A DNA stretch of 64,000 nt from Gammaproteobacteria bacterium (GTDB taxonomy: Bacteria; Pseudomonadota; Gammaproteobacteria; Pseudomonadales; Pseudohongiellaceae). Of the stretch, positions 17,395 through 26,611 are shown piece by piece (the stretch's first letter is position 1; every line of letters begins with the position of its first letter). The stretch covers positions 62,001-126,000 of the forward strand of contig SHZK01000003.1 in the NCBI GenBank assembly GCA_009692305.1, given 5' to 3'. The notes below the pieces were generated by a model that was given only the letters and a program-made list of their open reading frames with translations, did not search any database and was not told the origin of the DNA. The position numbers were made by a program, and so were the translations under genes.

Positions 17395-18798
17395 ATGAAT
17401 AACAAGACACAATTTCGCACGGAGACAGACAGCCAGGGCAAGATTGATGTGCCCGCAGACAAACTGTGGGGCGCGCAAACCCAGCGTTCGCTGCAGTTCT
17501 TCGCCATTGGCCAGCAGACCTTTCCCATGGAGTTCATCCATGACTTCGCCTTGGTGAAGAAAGCGGCGGCGATTGCCAATCGTGAATTAGGACTGCTGGA
17601 TGCCAGCTTGTCTGACCTGATTCAGCGCGCCTGTGATGACATCACAGCCGGGCAGTACGATGACCAGTTCCCGTTGTCTGTCTGGCAAACCGGCAGCGGC
17701 ACCCAGACCAACATGAATCTGAACGAGGTAATCGCAAACATTGCCAATCGCGCCGCCGGCAATGCCCTGGGCAGCAAGGCGCCGGTGCATCCGAATGATC
17801 ACGTCAATCTGTCGCAATCTTCCAACGATGTCTTCCCCACGGTCATGCATGTCACTGTGCTGCGGGTGTTACAGACCCAGCTGTTGCCAGCGGTACAGCG
17901 GCTCGAGCAACAACTGGCAACGAAGGCGGAACAGCTCGATCACGTTATCAAGATTGCGCGCACGCATATGATGGATGCTACGCCAATTACCATGGGACAG
18001 GAGTTTGGCGCGTATCAGGCGCAGCTGACTTTTATACGACAGCTACTCGAAGCAAGTGTGGCCGGCGTAGCAGCTCTGGCAATCGGTGGTACTGCGGTGG
18101 GCACCGGGTTGAACAGCAGCGAGCAATGGCCAGAGACAGTGATCAAGGTGATTAACCAGCTCTCCGGTCTCGTCTGCACCGAAGCGGTAGACAAGTTCAG
18201 TCAGCTTGCTGCCCACGATGCGCTCACCAACCTGCACAATCATTTGGCATTGCTCGCCAGCGCGCTCTACAAAATGGCGAGCGATATCCGCCTAATGAAT
18301 TCCGGACCGCGTTGCGGACTGGCTGAAATCACCATACCGGCGAACGAGCCGGGCAGTTCCATCATGCCGGGCAAGGTGAACCCTACGCAGGTGGAAGCGC
18401 TGACGATGGTGTGCGTGCGCGTGATGGGGAATAACACCGCGGTGACCATGGCGAATAGTCAGGGGCAATTCCAGCTCAATGTGTACAAACCATTATTGGT
18501 AGTCACGCTGCTGGAGTCGTTGCACCTGCTCGCGGATGCCATGTCCAGTTTTGGCCAGCACTGCCTGCAGGGTATTGCGGCGAATACCCTGCAACTGGGA
18601 CATTATCTGGAACACTCGCTGATGCTGGTTACTGCTTTGACGCCCCTGATTGGTTATGACGCTGCCGCCGCGGCCGCGAAGTATGCCCATGAAAAAAATG
18701 TCAGCCTGAAGCAGGCGGTAATTGAACTTGAATTTTTGGATGCAAAGGAGTTTGAGCGCAGGGTGCGACCCGAAACCATGCTTGGCCCCAAACGTTAG
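17395..18798 (+). CDS. fumC: fumarate hydratase class II
   Basis: Iron-independent class II fumarase (467 residues), which hydrates fumarate to malate. Diagnostic stretches are TGSGTQTNMNLNEVIAN, the catalytic-His segment ARTHMMDATPITMGQEF, and the superfamily signature GSSIMPGKVNPTQ. Length and N-terminus (TETDSQGKIDVPADKLWGAQTQRS) are standard. The ATG at 17395 is used. An oxidant-resistant FumC next to acnA fits the pairing of stable TCA isozymes seen in other bacteria. The short hairpin-plus-T sequence between acnA and fumC is too weak to call a terminator. Confidence 0.97.
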   Translation: MNNKTQFRTETDSQGKIDVPADKLWGAQTQRSLQFFAIGQQTFPMEFIHDFALVKKAAAIANRELGLLDASLSDLIQRACDDITAGQYDDQFPLSVWQTGSGTQTNMNLNEVIANIANRAAGNALGSKAPVHPNDHVNLSQSSNDVFPTVMHVTVLRVLQTQLLPAVQRLEQQLATKAEQLDHVIKIARTHMMDATPITMGQEFGAYQAQLTFIRQLLEASVAGVAALAIGGTAVGTGLNSSEQWPETVIKVINQLSGLVCTEAVDKFSQLAAHDALTNLHNHLALLASALYKMASDIRLMNSGPRCGLAEITIPANEPGSSIMPGKVNPTQVEALTMVCVRVMGNNTAVTMANSQGQFQLNVYKPLLVVTLLESLHLLADAMSSFGQHCLQGIAANTLQLGHYLEHSLMLVTALTPLIGYDAAAAAAKYAHEKNVSLKQAVIELEFLDAKEFERRVRPETMLGPKR

Positions 18799-19392
18799 CT
18801 CTTTAGACATAGCGCCAGGGGAGCTCTGGGGCGAGTTGGTGAACAATAAAGCGGTATATGTGCTTGCTTTCGACCAGCAAGGCCGGGGAAAACTTGGGTC
18901 GCTGCCCGGCAGGGGGCTGGAATTACCCGCCCGACGAGCAGCGACCCGATTTCCCCGAGGATGAGGAAAAAATGGAAAGCAGATTGCGCAGATTGCCTCT
19001 GGCAGACCGAAGCTAATAAATATTGCAGCTCTGGATGGGACTATGGGGTAAAGCAGCTTGAGCGAACTAGTTGACACAGAGTTGACTCAAAATTGATCGG
19101 TGCCCTGTGCGACTATTCAGCGATTAATTGGCGAACTACCCAGCAATTGGGGTGCTCCCGGTTCAGACTATAATATATCCAATAAAAACAATAGGTTATA
19201 AATTTATAGCGGGGCAGGTGGCAGGACTATCGCGGCAACACGCAATAACAAACCGGCAATAGCGGGGCGCTGGCAGAAAATTCTCTTAAATTTCTTGGAT
19301 TTGCTAGTTACCTAGCCAATTTCGGTGAGTATACTGTGCGCGTTTTACGCAATAAACAAAGACCCTGATTCGGGTTTCACAGGAGCATAAGA
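18799..19392. other. 594-base intergenic region, no convincing gene
   Basis: Lies between fumC and the NHL-protein gene. Bases about 18830-19015 can be read in short frames ending in an acidic PPDEQRPDFPEDEEKMES-like peptide, but there is no ribosome-binding site or recognisable family. The second half is AT-rich and probably carries the promoter for the downstream gene: a TTGGGG-16-TATAAT pair lies at 19147-19174. A TATACT at 19330-19335 has no good -35. An AGGAG at 19381-19385 serves the downstream ATG. Confidence 0.45.
19147..19174 (+). promoter_or_regulatory. candidate sigma-70 promoter
   Basis: TTGGGG, 16 bases, then a perfect TATAAT, about 220 bases upstream of the NHL-protein start. 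This rests on motif match only, and a long untranslated leader would be implied. Confidence 0.3.
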
Positions 19393-20589
19393 ATGATAAA
19401 CAAGAAGCTATCTATAGGAGCAGCTCTCGTAGTTGCATTGGTTGTCCTGGGTCTGGGACAAACCAAGATGCAGGATTCCAGCGTTGCCGCAGCTAATGAT
19501 GTTATGGCACCACACTTTGAAGTCGATCCATACTGGCCACGTCCGTTGCCAAATATGTGGGCCATGGGTAACACCATCGGCGTTGATGTTGACGAGCGCG
19601 ACCACGTCTATGTTGTGCATCGCAACTCTGCCGATCAATTCGGCGGCAATACTGAAATCGGCCTGCAGGGTGGTGTAGCGGAATGTTGCACACCAGCACC
19701 GCCAATCCTTGAATTCGATCCTGAAGGCAATATCGTCAATGGCTGGGGTGGCCCAGTAGAGGGCGCGCCTTATGTATGGCCAGCGTCTAACCACGGTATC
19801 GAAGTCGCGCCAAACGGCGATGTCTGGATCGGTGGTAACGGTGGCGGCGACTCGCACGTACTGGTATTTAGTGGCAGCGGTGAATACATCCGTACCATCG
19901 GTGTTCCCGGTGAAGACCGCGACAGTAACAGCCAGACCCATTTCGCCATGGTCGCTGAAATTGCAATCGATGTTGCAGCCAATGAAGCCTACCTTGCCGA
20001 CGGTTATCGCAACCGCCGTGTAGCTGTACTTGACGTTACCACTGGTGCTTTCAAGCGCTACTGGGGTGCCTACGGCAATCGTCCAGATGACACTGCTGAT
20101 GTAACTTACACGCCTGGTGTAGCTGGCCCGCAGCAGTTCCGTGGTCCGGTGCACTGTGCCCAGCCTTCAAATGATGGCCTGGTCTATGTGTGTGACCGTG
20201 GTGCCGACCGCGTGCAAGTGTTCCGTAAAGACGGCACCTATGTACGTGAAGTCGTGTACAACCCGGCCACATTGAATCAGGGTTCAACCTGGGACATTGC
20301 GTTCTCACCAGATGCTGCACAGGAATTCATCTATCTGGCAGACGGTCAAAACTTCAAGGTTTCCGTGATTGACCGTGCTTCCATGGAAGTGTTGTACACC
20401 TTCGGTCAAGGTGGTCGCCAGCCTGGCACATTCTATGCGCCACACTCAATTGCCACTAACTCCGCAGGCGATATCTTCACTACTGAAACCTATGAAGGTT
20501 CACGGGTGCAGAAATTCGTCAACATGGGTATGCGTGCAGTCACTGTTCGTGAACGCGCTCCAGTATGGCCTGCTGACAAGCTGAATTAA
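19393..20589 (+). CDS. exported NHL-repeat beta-propeller protein
   Basis: A 398-residue exported protein. An N-terminal hydrophobic segment (residues 5-24) acts as a signal peptide or anchor. The rest consists of NHL-type beta-propeller blades: GVDVDERDHVYVVHR, ILEFDPEGNIVNGWG, HGIEVAPNGDVWIGG, VLVFSGSGEYIRTIG, VYVCDRGADRVQVFRKDGT and HSIATNSAGDIFTTE. Such propellers resemble the peptidyl-hydroxyglycine lyase domain, but catalytic residues cannot be assigned. It shares architecture, not close sequence, with the protein at 34076-35212. Strong AGGAG ribosome-binding site upstream and a good terminator immediately downstream, so it is a single-gene unit. Confidence 0.82.
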   Translation: MINKKLSIGAALVVALVVLGLGQTKMQDSSVAAANDVMAPHFEVDPYWPRPLPNMWAMGNTIGVDVDERDHVYVVHRNSADQFGGNTEIGLQGGVAECCTPAPPILEFDPEGNIVNGWGGPVEGAPYVWPASNHGIEVAPNGDVWIGGNGGGDSHVLVFSGSGEYIRTIGVPGEDRDSNSQTHFAMVAEIAIDVAANEAYLADGYRNRRVAVLDVTTGAFKRYWGAYGNRPDDTADVTYTPGVAGPQQFRGPVHCAQPSNDGLVYVCDRGADRVQVFRKDGTYVREVVYNPATLNQGSTWDIAFSPDAAQEFIYLADGQNFKVSVIDRASMEVLYTFGQGGRQPGTFYAPHSIATNSAGDIFTTETYEGSRVQKFVNMGMRAVTVRERAPVWPADKLN

Positions 20590-20613
20590 ACGCAGGGAAA
20601 AGCTCCACTGAGA

Positions 20614-20649
20614 AAGCCGTATCGAATTTATTCGATACGGCTTTTTTTT
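20614..20649 (+). terminator. Rho-independent terminator of the NHL-protein gene
   Basis: Perfect 13-bp stem AAGCCGTATCGAA / TTCGATACGGCTT with a TTTA loop, followed by an uninterrupted T run. It starts 25 bases after the stop codon. Confidence 0.93.
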
Positions 20650-20841
20650 GACTGGCATTTAGTGAGTATGCCCGGTCAATGGATTAGGTTTTTTAGTCAA
20701 AGAGTTTTTCGTGTATGCCAATATTACTGGCCAAACATCTACGCTTCACGTCTGCATCTTTTTATCCCAATGTAGCTTGCTTCCGGCTGGGGTTCCCGCA
20801 ACAAGCATTGCACTGTTCGATATTCTGCTATCCTGTTGCCC

Positions 20842-23388
20842 ATGACTAAATTTCTGTCGCTGGCGCTGGTTGTGATCGGTCTCTTTAGCTGCAGTGATGC
20901 TGTGCAGGATCCGCCCGCGCCTGGTGTTGCCAGAGATCTGGCGCAACAGCGGGCTAACAGTGTATCTGCGGTGCAATACGATTTACTGCTTAAGCTGCCA
21001 GAGCAAGTAGCTGAGCCTGTCACCGGTATCGTCTCAATACAGTTACACCTCAATGACGCTAGCCAGGCGCTGGTGCTTGATTTTCGCGCGCCTGTGGATC
21101 ATGTGATTGATGTTACGCTCGACAATGCTGCAGTCGATTACTCGGTAACCCCAGATCATATTGTTATTCCAGCGACGTCAATCAGTGCCGGGGACCATGC
21201 GGTGCAGGTTGAATTCAGAAGCACCGACGCAGCCCTCAATCGACAGTCTGGCTTCCTGTACGCGCTGTTTGTCCCTGATCGCGCATCGACAGCAATTCCG
21301 GTATTCGAACAACCCAATATCAAAGCCCGCTTTAAGCTGACACTGGAAATTCCGGCACACTGGCAGGCGCTATCCAATGGTGCGCTGGTCGAGCGCGATA
21401 CTTCAGATTCGCAAAGGCACCTGCTCCGATTCGCCGAGACATTGCCGATCAGCACTTACCTGTTCTCCTTCGCGGCGGGTGAGTTGCAGATGGAGACGGC
21501 AACTCGCAACGGTCGTGAATTCACCATGTATCACCGTGAAACCGATGTGGAAAAACTGGCGCGCAACCGCGATGCCATCTTCGACCTGCATGCCACCGCA
21601 TTGAGTTGGCTGGAAGAGTACACGGGCATTCCCTATCCTTTCGGCAAGTTTGATTTCTTCGCAGTACCTGCTTTCCAGTTCGGGGGAATGGAGCATCCGG
21701 GTGCGGTCTGGTACCGGGCAGACAGCCTGTTTCTGGACCCAACGGCATCACGCACGCAAGAGTTGAGTCGTGCCAGTCTAATCGCCCATGAAACCTCACA
21801 CATGTGGTTTGGCGATCTCGTCACCATGGACTGGTTCAATGATGTGTGGATGAAAGAGGTGTTTGCCAATTTCATGGCGGCGAAAATCGCCGGCCCGGCG
21901 TTTCCTGATCTGAATCTGGATCTGCGTTTTTTCCAGGCGCATCATCCAACTGCCTATGATGTGGATCGTACTGCAGGCACCAATCCTGTTCGTCAGGACC
22001 TCGACAACCTGAGTGATGCCGGTTCGCTCTACGGCGCCATCATCTATCAGAAGGCGCCGATCGTCGTGCGGCAATTGGAAGATCTCATTGGCGAAGAACA
22101 GTTGCGGGATGGACTGCGGCAATATCTCGACGCGCATCGCTTTGGCAATGCCACGTGGCCAGACCTGATCAGTATTCTGGATCCATTGACTGAGGAAGAC
22201 CTGCAGCAGTGGAGTGATGTTTGGGTCGCTGCCACCGGCCGCCCGCAAATAACTGCACAGTGGAGCGATGGCGGCATTACGGTACGTCAGGCCGACAGTG
22301 ATTCTGCAAGAGGCTTGTTATGGAATCAGCCGCTGGTGCTGGCGGTGGGCACCGCTGAAGGTGTCGCCGAGTATCGCGTGCAGTTGCGGTATGCCGAGGC
22401 GTTCGTGCCCATGGCCACGGCTACCTCGCCCCGATTTATCTTCGGCGGCGCCGATGGTGTTGGCTACGGGCGCTTTATGCTGGATACCCAGAGCCGGAGC
22501 GCGCTGTTGGAGTCGGTGCATGACCTGCAGAATCCAGTGCAGCGCGCGGTCGTCTGGCAGACTCTGTGGGAAGAGGTGCTGGATAACACACTCACCGCCG
22601 ATCAGTTTGTAGCTGCACTGTTGACCGGAGTTGAGCGAGAAAGCGAAGAGCTAATCGCCCAGCAAATACTCGGACTATTGCGCCATGCCTATTGGCAATT
22701 TCTGGATGAGAATGCGCGCCGTGCTGTGAGTCAGGAGTTGGAAGAAATATTATGGAATGCACTGGCTGCTGCAAGCACACCGGGTCGCAAGGGAGCTTAC
22801 TTCAATGCCTTGGTGAGCATGACACTGACCGAAGCTGGAACGGAAAAGCTGCGCCGCATCTGGCGCGGAGATGATGCGCTGAAAGGGCTGCCCTTGCAGG
22901 AGCAGCAATTCATCACATTGGTTGAGGCACTATCATTGCGGGATCCCGCTAACGCCCCTGCCATGATTGATGCGCAGGAACAGCGCATCACTAATCCGGA
23001 TCGATTGGCGCGCCTGCGCTTTATGCGACCGGCACTCAGTAGTGATGCGGCTCTGCACGCGGCAATGTTCGCCAGCTTCAGTGATGTAGCTGTGCGTAGG
23101 CAAGAATCCTGGGTACTGGATGCAATGTCGGCAATACATCATCCCATTCGTAATGAGGCTTCACTATCGCTGTTGCGCGAGAGTCTAAACCTCACCGAAG
23201 AAATTCTGCGCACGGGTGATATCTTCTTTCCCTTGAACTGGCTCAATGCCACCTTGGCAGGTTATCAGTCCAGCGCGGCTGCGCAGATTGTAGCGGATTA
23301 CCTGCAGGCGAATCCCGAGCTGCCACCGCGACTGCGCGGTAAGGTCTTGCAGGCAGCGGATGACTTGTTGCGAGTCGCGCGGTTTTAG
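20842..23388 (+). CDS. M1 family metallo-aminopeptidase, lipoprotein
   Basis: Zinc aminopeptidase related to aminopeptidase N (848 residues). The N-terminus MTKFLSLALVVIGLFSCSD has a lipobox with Cys17, so it is probably a membrane-anchored periplasmic lipoprotein. The zinc site is complete: His316, Glu317 and His320 in HETSHMWFGD, and Glu339 exactly 18 residues later. Two family motifs are altered. The exopeptidase GAMEN motif reads GGMEH (281-285), and the usual NEGFA around the third ligand reads KEVFA. A long alpha-helical C-terminal domain follows. I chose the ATG at 20842 over the TTG at 20836. The convergent amidohydrolase gene ends only 13 bases away. Confidence 0.9.
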   Translation: MTKFLSLALVVIGLFSCSDAVQDPPAPGVARDLAQQRANSVSAVQYDLLLKLPEQVAEPVTGIVSIQLHLNDASQALVLDFRAPVDHVIDVTLDNAAVDYSVTPDHIVIPATSISAGDHAVQVEFRSTDAALNRQSGFLYALFVPDRASTAIPVFEQPNIKARFKLTLEIPAHWQALSNGALVERDTSDSQRHLLRFAETLPISTYLFSFAAGELQMETATRNGREFTMYHRETDVEKLARNRDAIFDLHATALSWLEEYTGIPYPFGKFDFFAVPAFQFGGMEHPGAVWYRADSLFLDPTASRTQELSRASLIAHETSHMWFGDLVTMDWFNDVWMKEVFANFMAAKIAGPAFPDLNLDLRFFQAHHPTAYDVDRTAGTNPVRQDLDNLSDAGSLYGAIIYQKAPIVVRQLEDLIGEEQLRDGLRQYLDAHRFGNATWPDLISILDPLTEEDLQQWSDVWVAATGRPQITAQWSDGGITVRQADSDSARGLLWNQPLVLAVGTAEGVAEYRVQLRYAEAFVPMATATSPRFIFGGADGVGYGRFMLDTQSRSALLESVHDLQNPVQRAVVWQTLWEEVLDNTLTADQFVAALLTGVERESEELIAQQILGLLRHAYWQFLDENARRAVSQELEEILWNALAAASTPGRKGAYFNALVSMTLTEAGTEKLRRIWRGDDALKGLPLQEQQFITLVEALSLRDPANAPAMIDAQEQRITNPDRLARLRFMRPALSSDAALHAAMFASFSDVAVRRQESWVLDAMSAIHHPIRNEASLSLLRESLNLTEEILRTGDIFFPLNWLNATLAGYQSSAAAQIVADYLQANPELPPRLRGKVLQAADDLLRVARF

Positions 23389-23401
23389 TTTGACAGCTTG
23401 G

Positions 23402-25090
23402 CTACTGATCCTGTCGGTAAGTGATGCGCCCACCAACGATTGTCATGACATTCTCACTCGTCAGGATTTCTGCTTCCGGTATCGTCATGAGGTCGCTATC
23501 GAACACAGTGAAATCCGCGTATTTGCCGACTTCAACGGAGCCGCGCAATTGCTCTTGAAATGCCCCGTACGCAGGCCAGATCGTCAACATCTTCAGGGCC
23601 GTCTCGCGCGACACCGCCAGTTCCGGATGCCAGCCCGGACCTGAAGTTCCATCGAGTCGTTTGCGTGCCACCGCCGCATAGAATTCAATACGAGGATCAC
23701 CTTCCTCTACCGGCGCATCGGAACCAGCCAGTATCATCAAGCCGCGATCTATCAGTTGCTGCCACGGATAGGCATAGGCGAGACGGTCCGCACCCAAACG
23801 GTCAGGCGCGAAATTTAGATCACCGATGCCGTGGCTCGGTTGCATCGAGGGCAATACGCCCAGCTCGACGAAACGTTGTTGGTCAACCGGCGGAATAATC
23901 TGCGCGTGTTCCATGCGCCAGCGTAAATCGTCACTGGCCCATTCCGCTCTGGGAACAGCTGCATAGGCTTCGGCATACCAGTCCAGCAGAGAACGCACCG
24001 CCCGATCACCGATGACATGGGTTTCGATCTGAATACCCTTGCGCAATGCCTCGTGCAGAATCGGCACGAGTTCTTCCTTGGTGGTGCGATTCATGAAGCC
24101 GTTGTGATCAGCATCGGAATAGTTGTCGATCAAGGCCGCGCCGCGCGAACCCAATGTGCCATCGATGAATACCTTGATGCCACGTACATCAAACATATCA
24201 TCGGGGGTTTTCTCGCGACCGCGCTCGATCATTGTCCATGCCTCGTCTACTGGCACAGCCGCATAAACACGATGAGCCATATTGCCTTCGCGATGAATCT
24301 GCTGCATCAATCCGACCAGCTGGTAGGACATGCCGGCATCCTGGGTCTGGGTCCAGCCCAGCGCCGCATTCGCCTGCAGGCCGCGCTCGAGATTGTCTTT
24401 CAGATAGGCATCGGTATCAGGTGGAATGATGGCTCTGAACACATTCATGGCATTCGCCAGCACATAACCGTTAGGAGTGCCATCCAGGTCGCGTTCGAAG
24501 CGGCCACCTTCCGGATCCGGCGTGTCCCGTGTAACACCGGCCAACTCCATTGCCCGTGAATTCACCAGTGCGGAAACACCGTCGGCACGGGGCATGAACA
24601 ATGGCTTGTCAGCGGTAAACGGATCGACATCGTACTTGTTCAGGAAACGCTGCTCGTCAGTCCACTCCCGTTCTATCCAGCCGCGTCCCTGTACCCAGGT
24701 ACCTGCGGGAATTGTGGCGGCCCAGTCAGCAATCGTCTGGACTGTTTCAGCCAGAGTGGGGATGCCAAACAGACTAAGGGTCTGTGTGCGCCGGCCCACT
24801 CCTTCGAGATGCTGGTGACTATCGGTGAACCCGGCAAACACGGTCTTGCCTGCCATATCAATGATGTTAGCACTGCCGCACATGTAACGCGCGGCATCAC
24901 TGTCTAGCCCCACGAAAATAATGCGGTCGCCAAGTGTGGCGACGGCTTCGGCAGTCCACTGGGTATCATTGGCAGTGTAAATAGTGGTGTTGTGCAGAAC
25001 CAGGTCGGCGGCTTCACAGGGGGTTTGTGCGTAAACCGAATTCATCCAGCTGCAGCTTGCCAACCCGAATAGCACAATACGTAATTTCAT
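23402..25090 (-). CDS. exported amidohydrolase (family 3)
   Basis: Metal-dependent hydrolase of the amidohydrolase_3 group (PF07969), 562 residues. It has a signal peptide (MKLRIVLFGLASCSWMNSVYAQ), unusual for a family often cytoplasmic. Metal-site signatures are GFTDSHQHLEG near the N-terminus, KVFIDGTLGSRGA, ETHVIGDRAV, WRMEHAQIIPP, and the C-terminal LAGSDAPVEEGDPR. The terminal beta-sandwich ends in GKYADFTVFD and VVGGRITYR. The substrate is unknown; relatives include N-substituted formamide deformylase and exoenzyme-like hydrolases. The start at 25090 (ATG) gives a clean signal peptide; the open frame extends to 25195. Confidence 0.9.
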   Translation of the reverse strand: MKLRIVLFGLASCSWMNSVYAQTPCEAADLVLHNTTIYTANDTQWTAEAVATLGDRIIFVGLDSDAARYMCGSANIIDMAGKTVFAGFTDSHQHLEGVGRRTQTLSLFGIPTLAETVQTIADWAATIPAGTWVQGRGWIEREWTDEQRFLNKYDVDPFTADKPLFMPRADGVSALVNSRAMELAGVTRDTPDPEGGRFERDLDGTPNGYVLANAMNVFRAIIPPDTDAYLKDNLERGLQANAALGWTQTQDAGMSYQLVGLMQQIHREGNMAHRVYAAVPVDEAWTMIERGREKTPDDMFDVRGIKVFIDGTLGSRGAALIDNYSDADHNGFMNRTTKEELVPILHEALRKGIQIETHVIGDRAVRSLLDWYAEAYAAVPRAEWASDDLRWRMEHAQIIPPVDQQRFVELGVLPSMQPSHGIGDLNFAPDRLGADRLAYAYPWQQLIDRGLMILAGSDAPVEEGDPRIEFYAAVARKRLDGTSGPGWHPELAVSRETALKMLTIWPAYGAFQEQLRGSVEVGKYADFTVFDSDLMTIPEAEILTSENVMTIVGGRITYRQDQ

Positions 25091-25221
25091 CACAATAAGA
25101 ACCTCTGACAGGGAATAGGCAGGATGCAGTATAGTGGTTCCAGAGGTAAAGTAGGAGCCAGCTGCAAGTTTGATTTTATTCAGGCAGGTTCCCACAGCTG
25201 TAGTGTGTTGCTGACAATTGT

Positions 25222-26583
25222 TTAATCCTGCTGGTAACGTTTATTGCGCGCCATCTTGTTCAGTTCCATGAACTGCTCCAGCTTCTCCTTGATGCGCAGT
25301 TCCAGCCCACTCTCCCTGGGAAAATAAAACCGTTCGTTGCGCAACACCTCCGGTAAATAATTTTCCCCAGCGGCAAATGCGTTCTTTTCATCATGGGCAT
25401 AACGATACTCTTTGCCGTATCCCAACTGTTTGGTGAAGGTGGTACTGGCATTGCGCAAGTGCAGTGGTACTTCCAGACTGCCATGCTGGCGGACGGCTTG
25501 TTGCGCGCTTGCAAAGGCCTCATACACCGCGTTGCTCTTCGGGGCGCAGGCCATGTACACAGTTGCCTCCGCCAGTGCCAGATCGCCCTCGGGACTACCG
25601 AGCCGCGTGTAGGTGTCCCAGCCGTTCAGCGCAAGCTGCAAGGCGCGCGGATCAGCCACACCAATATCCTCGGTCGCCATTCTGACTAGGCGCCGGGCGA
25701 TATACACCGGATCACAACCGCCATCCAGCATACGCGCCAACCAGTAAAGTGCAGCATCGGGAGATGAGCCGCGTACCGATTTGTGCAGTGCCGAAATCTG
25801 TTCATAGAAACTGTCACCGCCCTTGTCGAAGCGCCGGAAGCCTTCCTGCAAAACCTGGTTGATGTGTTCATCGTCAATGGTTTTTATGCTGGCGCCGACA
25901 GCAGATTCAGCCATGTCGCTGAGCACTTCAAGGTAGTTCAACACGCGCCGGGCATCACCGTCCGCGGCGCGGGCGATGATCTGTTTCTGCCTGGTACTCA
26001 ATTGCAATTGCAGTTTGCCCAGGCCGCGCTCGGTATCACCTAACGCCTGTTCGATAATTTTTTCTAATCCGTCTTCTGTCAAAGACTTAAGCAGATACAC
26101 ACGAGTGCGGGAGAGGAGGGCATTGTTTAATTCGAACGAAGGATTTTCCGTGGTGGCCCCGATAAAGTGAATCGTGCCATTCTCAATGTGCGGCAGAAAC
26201 GCATCTTGCTGTGCCTTGTTGAATCGATGCACTTCATCCACGAACAGAATAGTCTGCTGGGAGCCACTGCTTTGATGAAGGCGTGCGCGCTCAATCGTGG
26301 CGCGAATCTCCTTCACCCCATCGAGCACGGCGGACAAGGATTCGAAGTGGTATTTACAAGTTGCGGCGATTATTTTCGCGAGCGTGGTCTTGCCGGTACC
26401 AGGCGGACCCCAGAGGATCATGGAGTGGGGGTTCTGGTTCTCAATCGACTCATAGAGTGACTTTCCCGGACTGAGCAAATGCTCCTGCCCGATGAATTCA
26501 TGCAGCGAGCGCGGACGCATTCTGGCTGCCAGTGGTTGATAGGCAGGCCCGGCCCGGTGCATCGGTAGCAGGGCTTCGTTCAC
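25222..26583 (-). CDS. rarA: replication-associated recombination protein A (AAA+ ATPase)
   Basis: RarA/MgsA (453 residues, normal length), a cytoplasmic AAA+ ATPase of the clamp-loader clade that acts at stalled replication forks. Evidence includes the N-terminal signature PLAARMRPRSLHEFIGQEHLL, Walker A GPPGTGKTT, Walker B ILFVDEVHRFNKAQQD, sensor 1 GATTENPSFELN, and the C-terminal MgsA tetramerisation region (SALHKSVRGSSPDAALYWLARML, then GYGKEYRYAHD). It is often found next to lolA or serS, neither of which is here. Confidence 0.95.
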   Translation of the reverse strand: MNEALLPMHRAGPAYQPLAARMRPRSLHEFIGQEHLLSPGKSLYESIENQNPHSMILWGPPGTGKTTLAKIIAATCKYHFESLSAVLDGVKEIRATIERARLHQSSGSQQTILFVDEVHRFNKAQQDAFLPHIENGTIHFIGATTENPSFELNNALLSRTRVYLLKSLTEDGLEKIIEQALGDTERGLGKLQLQLSTRQKQIIARAADGDARRVLNYLEVLSDMAESAVGASIKTIDDEHINQVLQEGFRRFDKGGDSFYEQISALHKSVRGSSPDAALYWLARMLDGGCDPVYIARRLVRMATEDIGVADPRALQLALNGWDTYTRLGSPEGDLALAEATVYMACAPKSNAVYEAFASAQQAVRQHGSLEVPLHLRNASTTFTKQLGYGKEYRYAHDEKNAFAAGENYLPEVLRNERFYFPRESGLELRIKEKLEQFMELNKMARNKRYQQD

Positions 26584-26611
26584 GATTGTGCTGGCAGAGA
26601 TGCTGAGTACA

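Noticed and set aside
18722-18964. Short frames after fumC
   Set aside because: One overlaps the fumC end out of frame and the others lack start signals. An acidic stretch resembles a protein tail but matches nothing I know.
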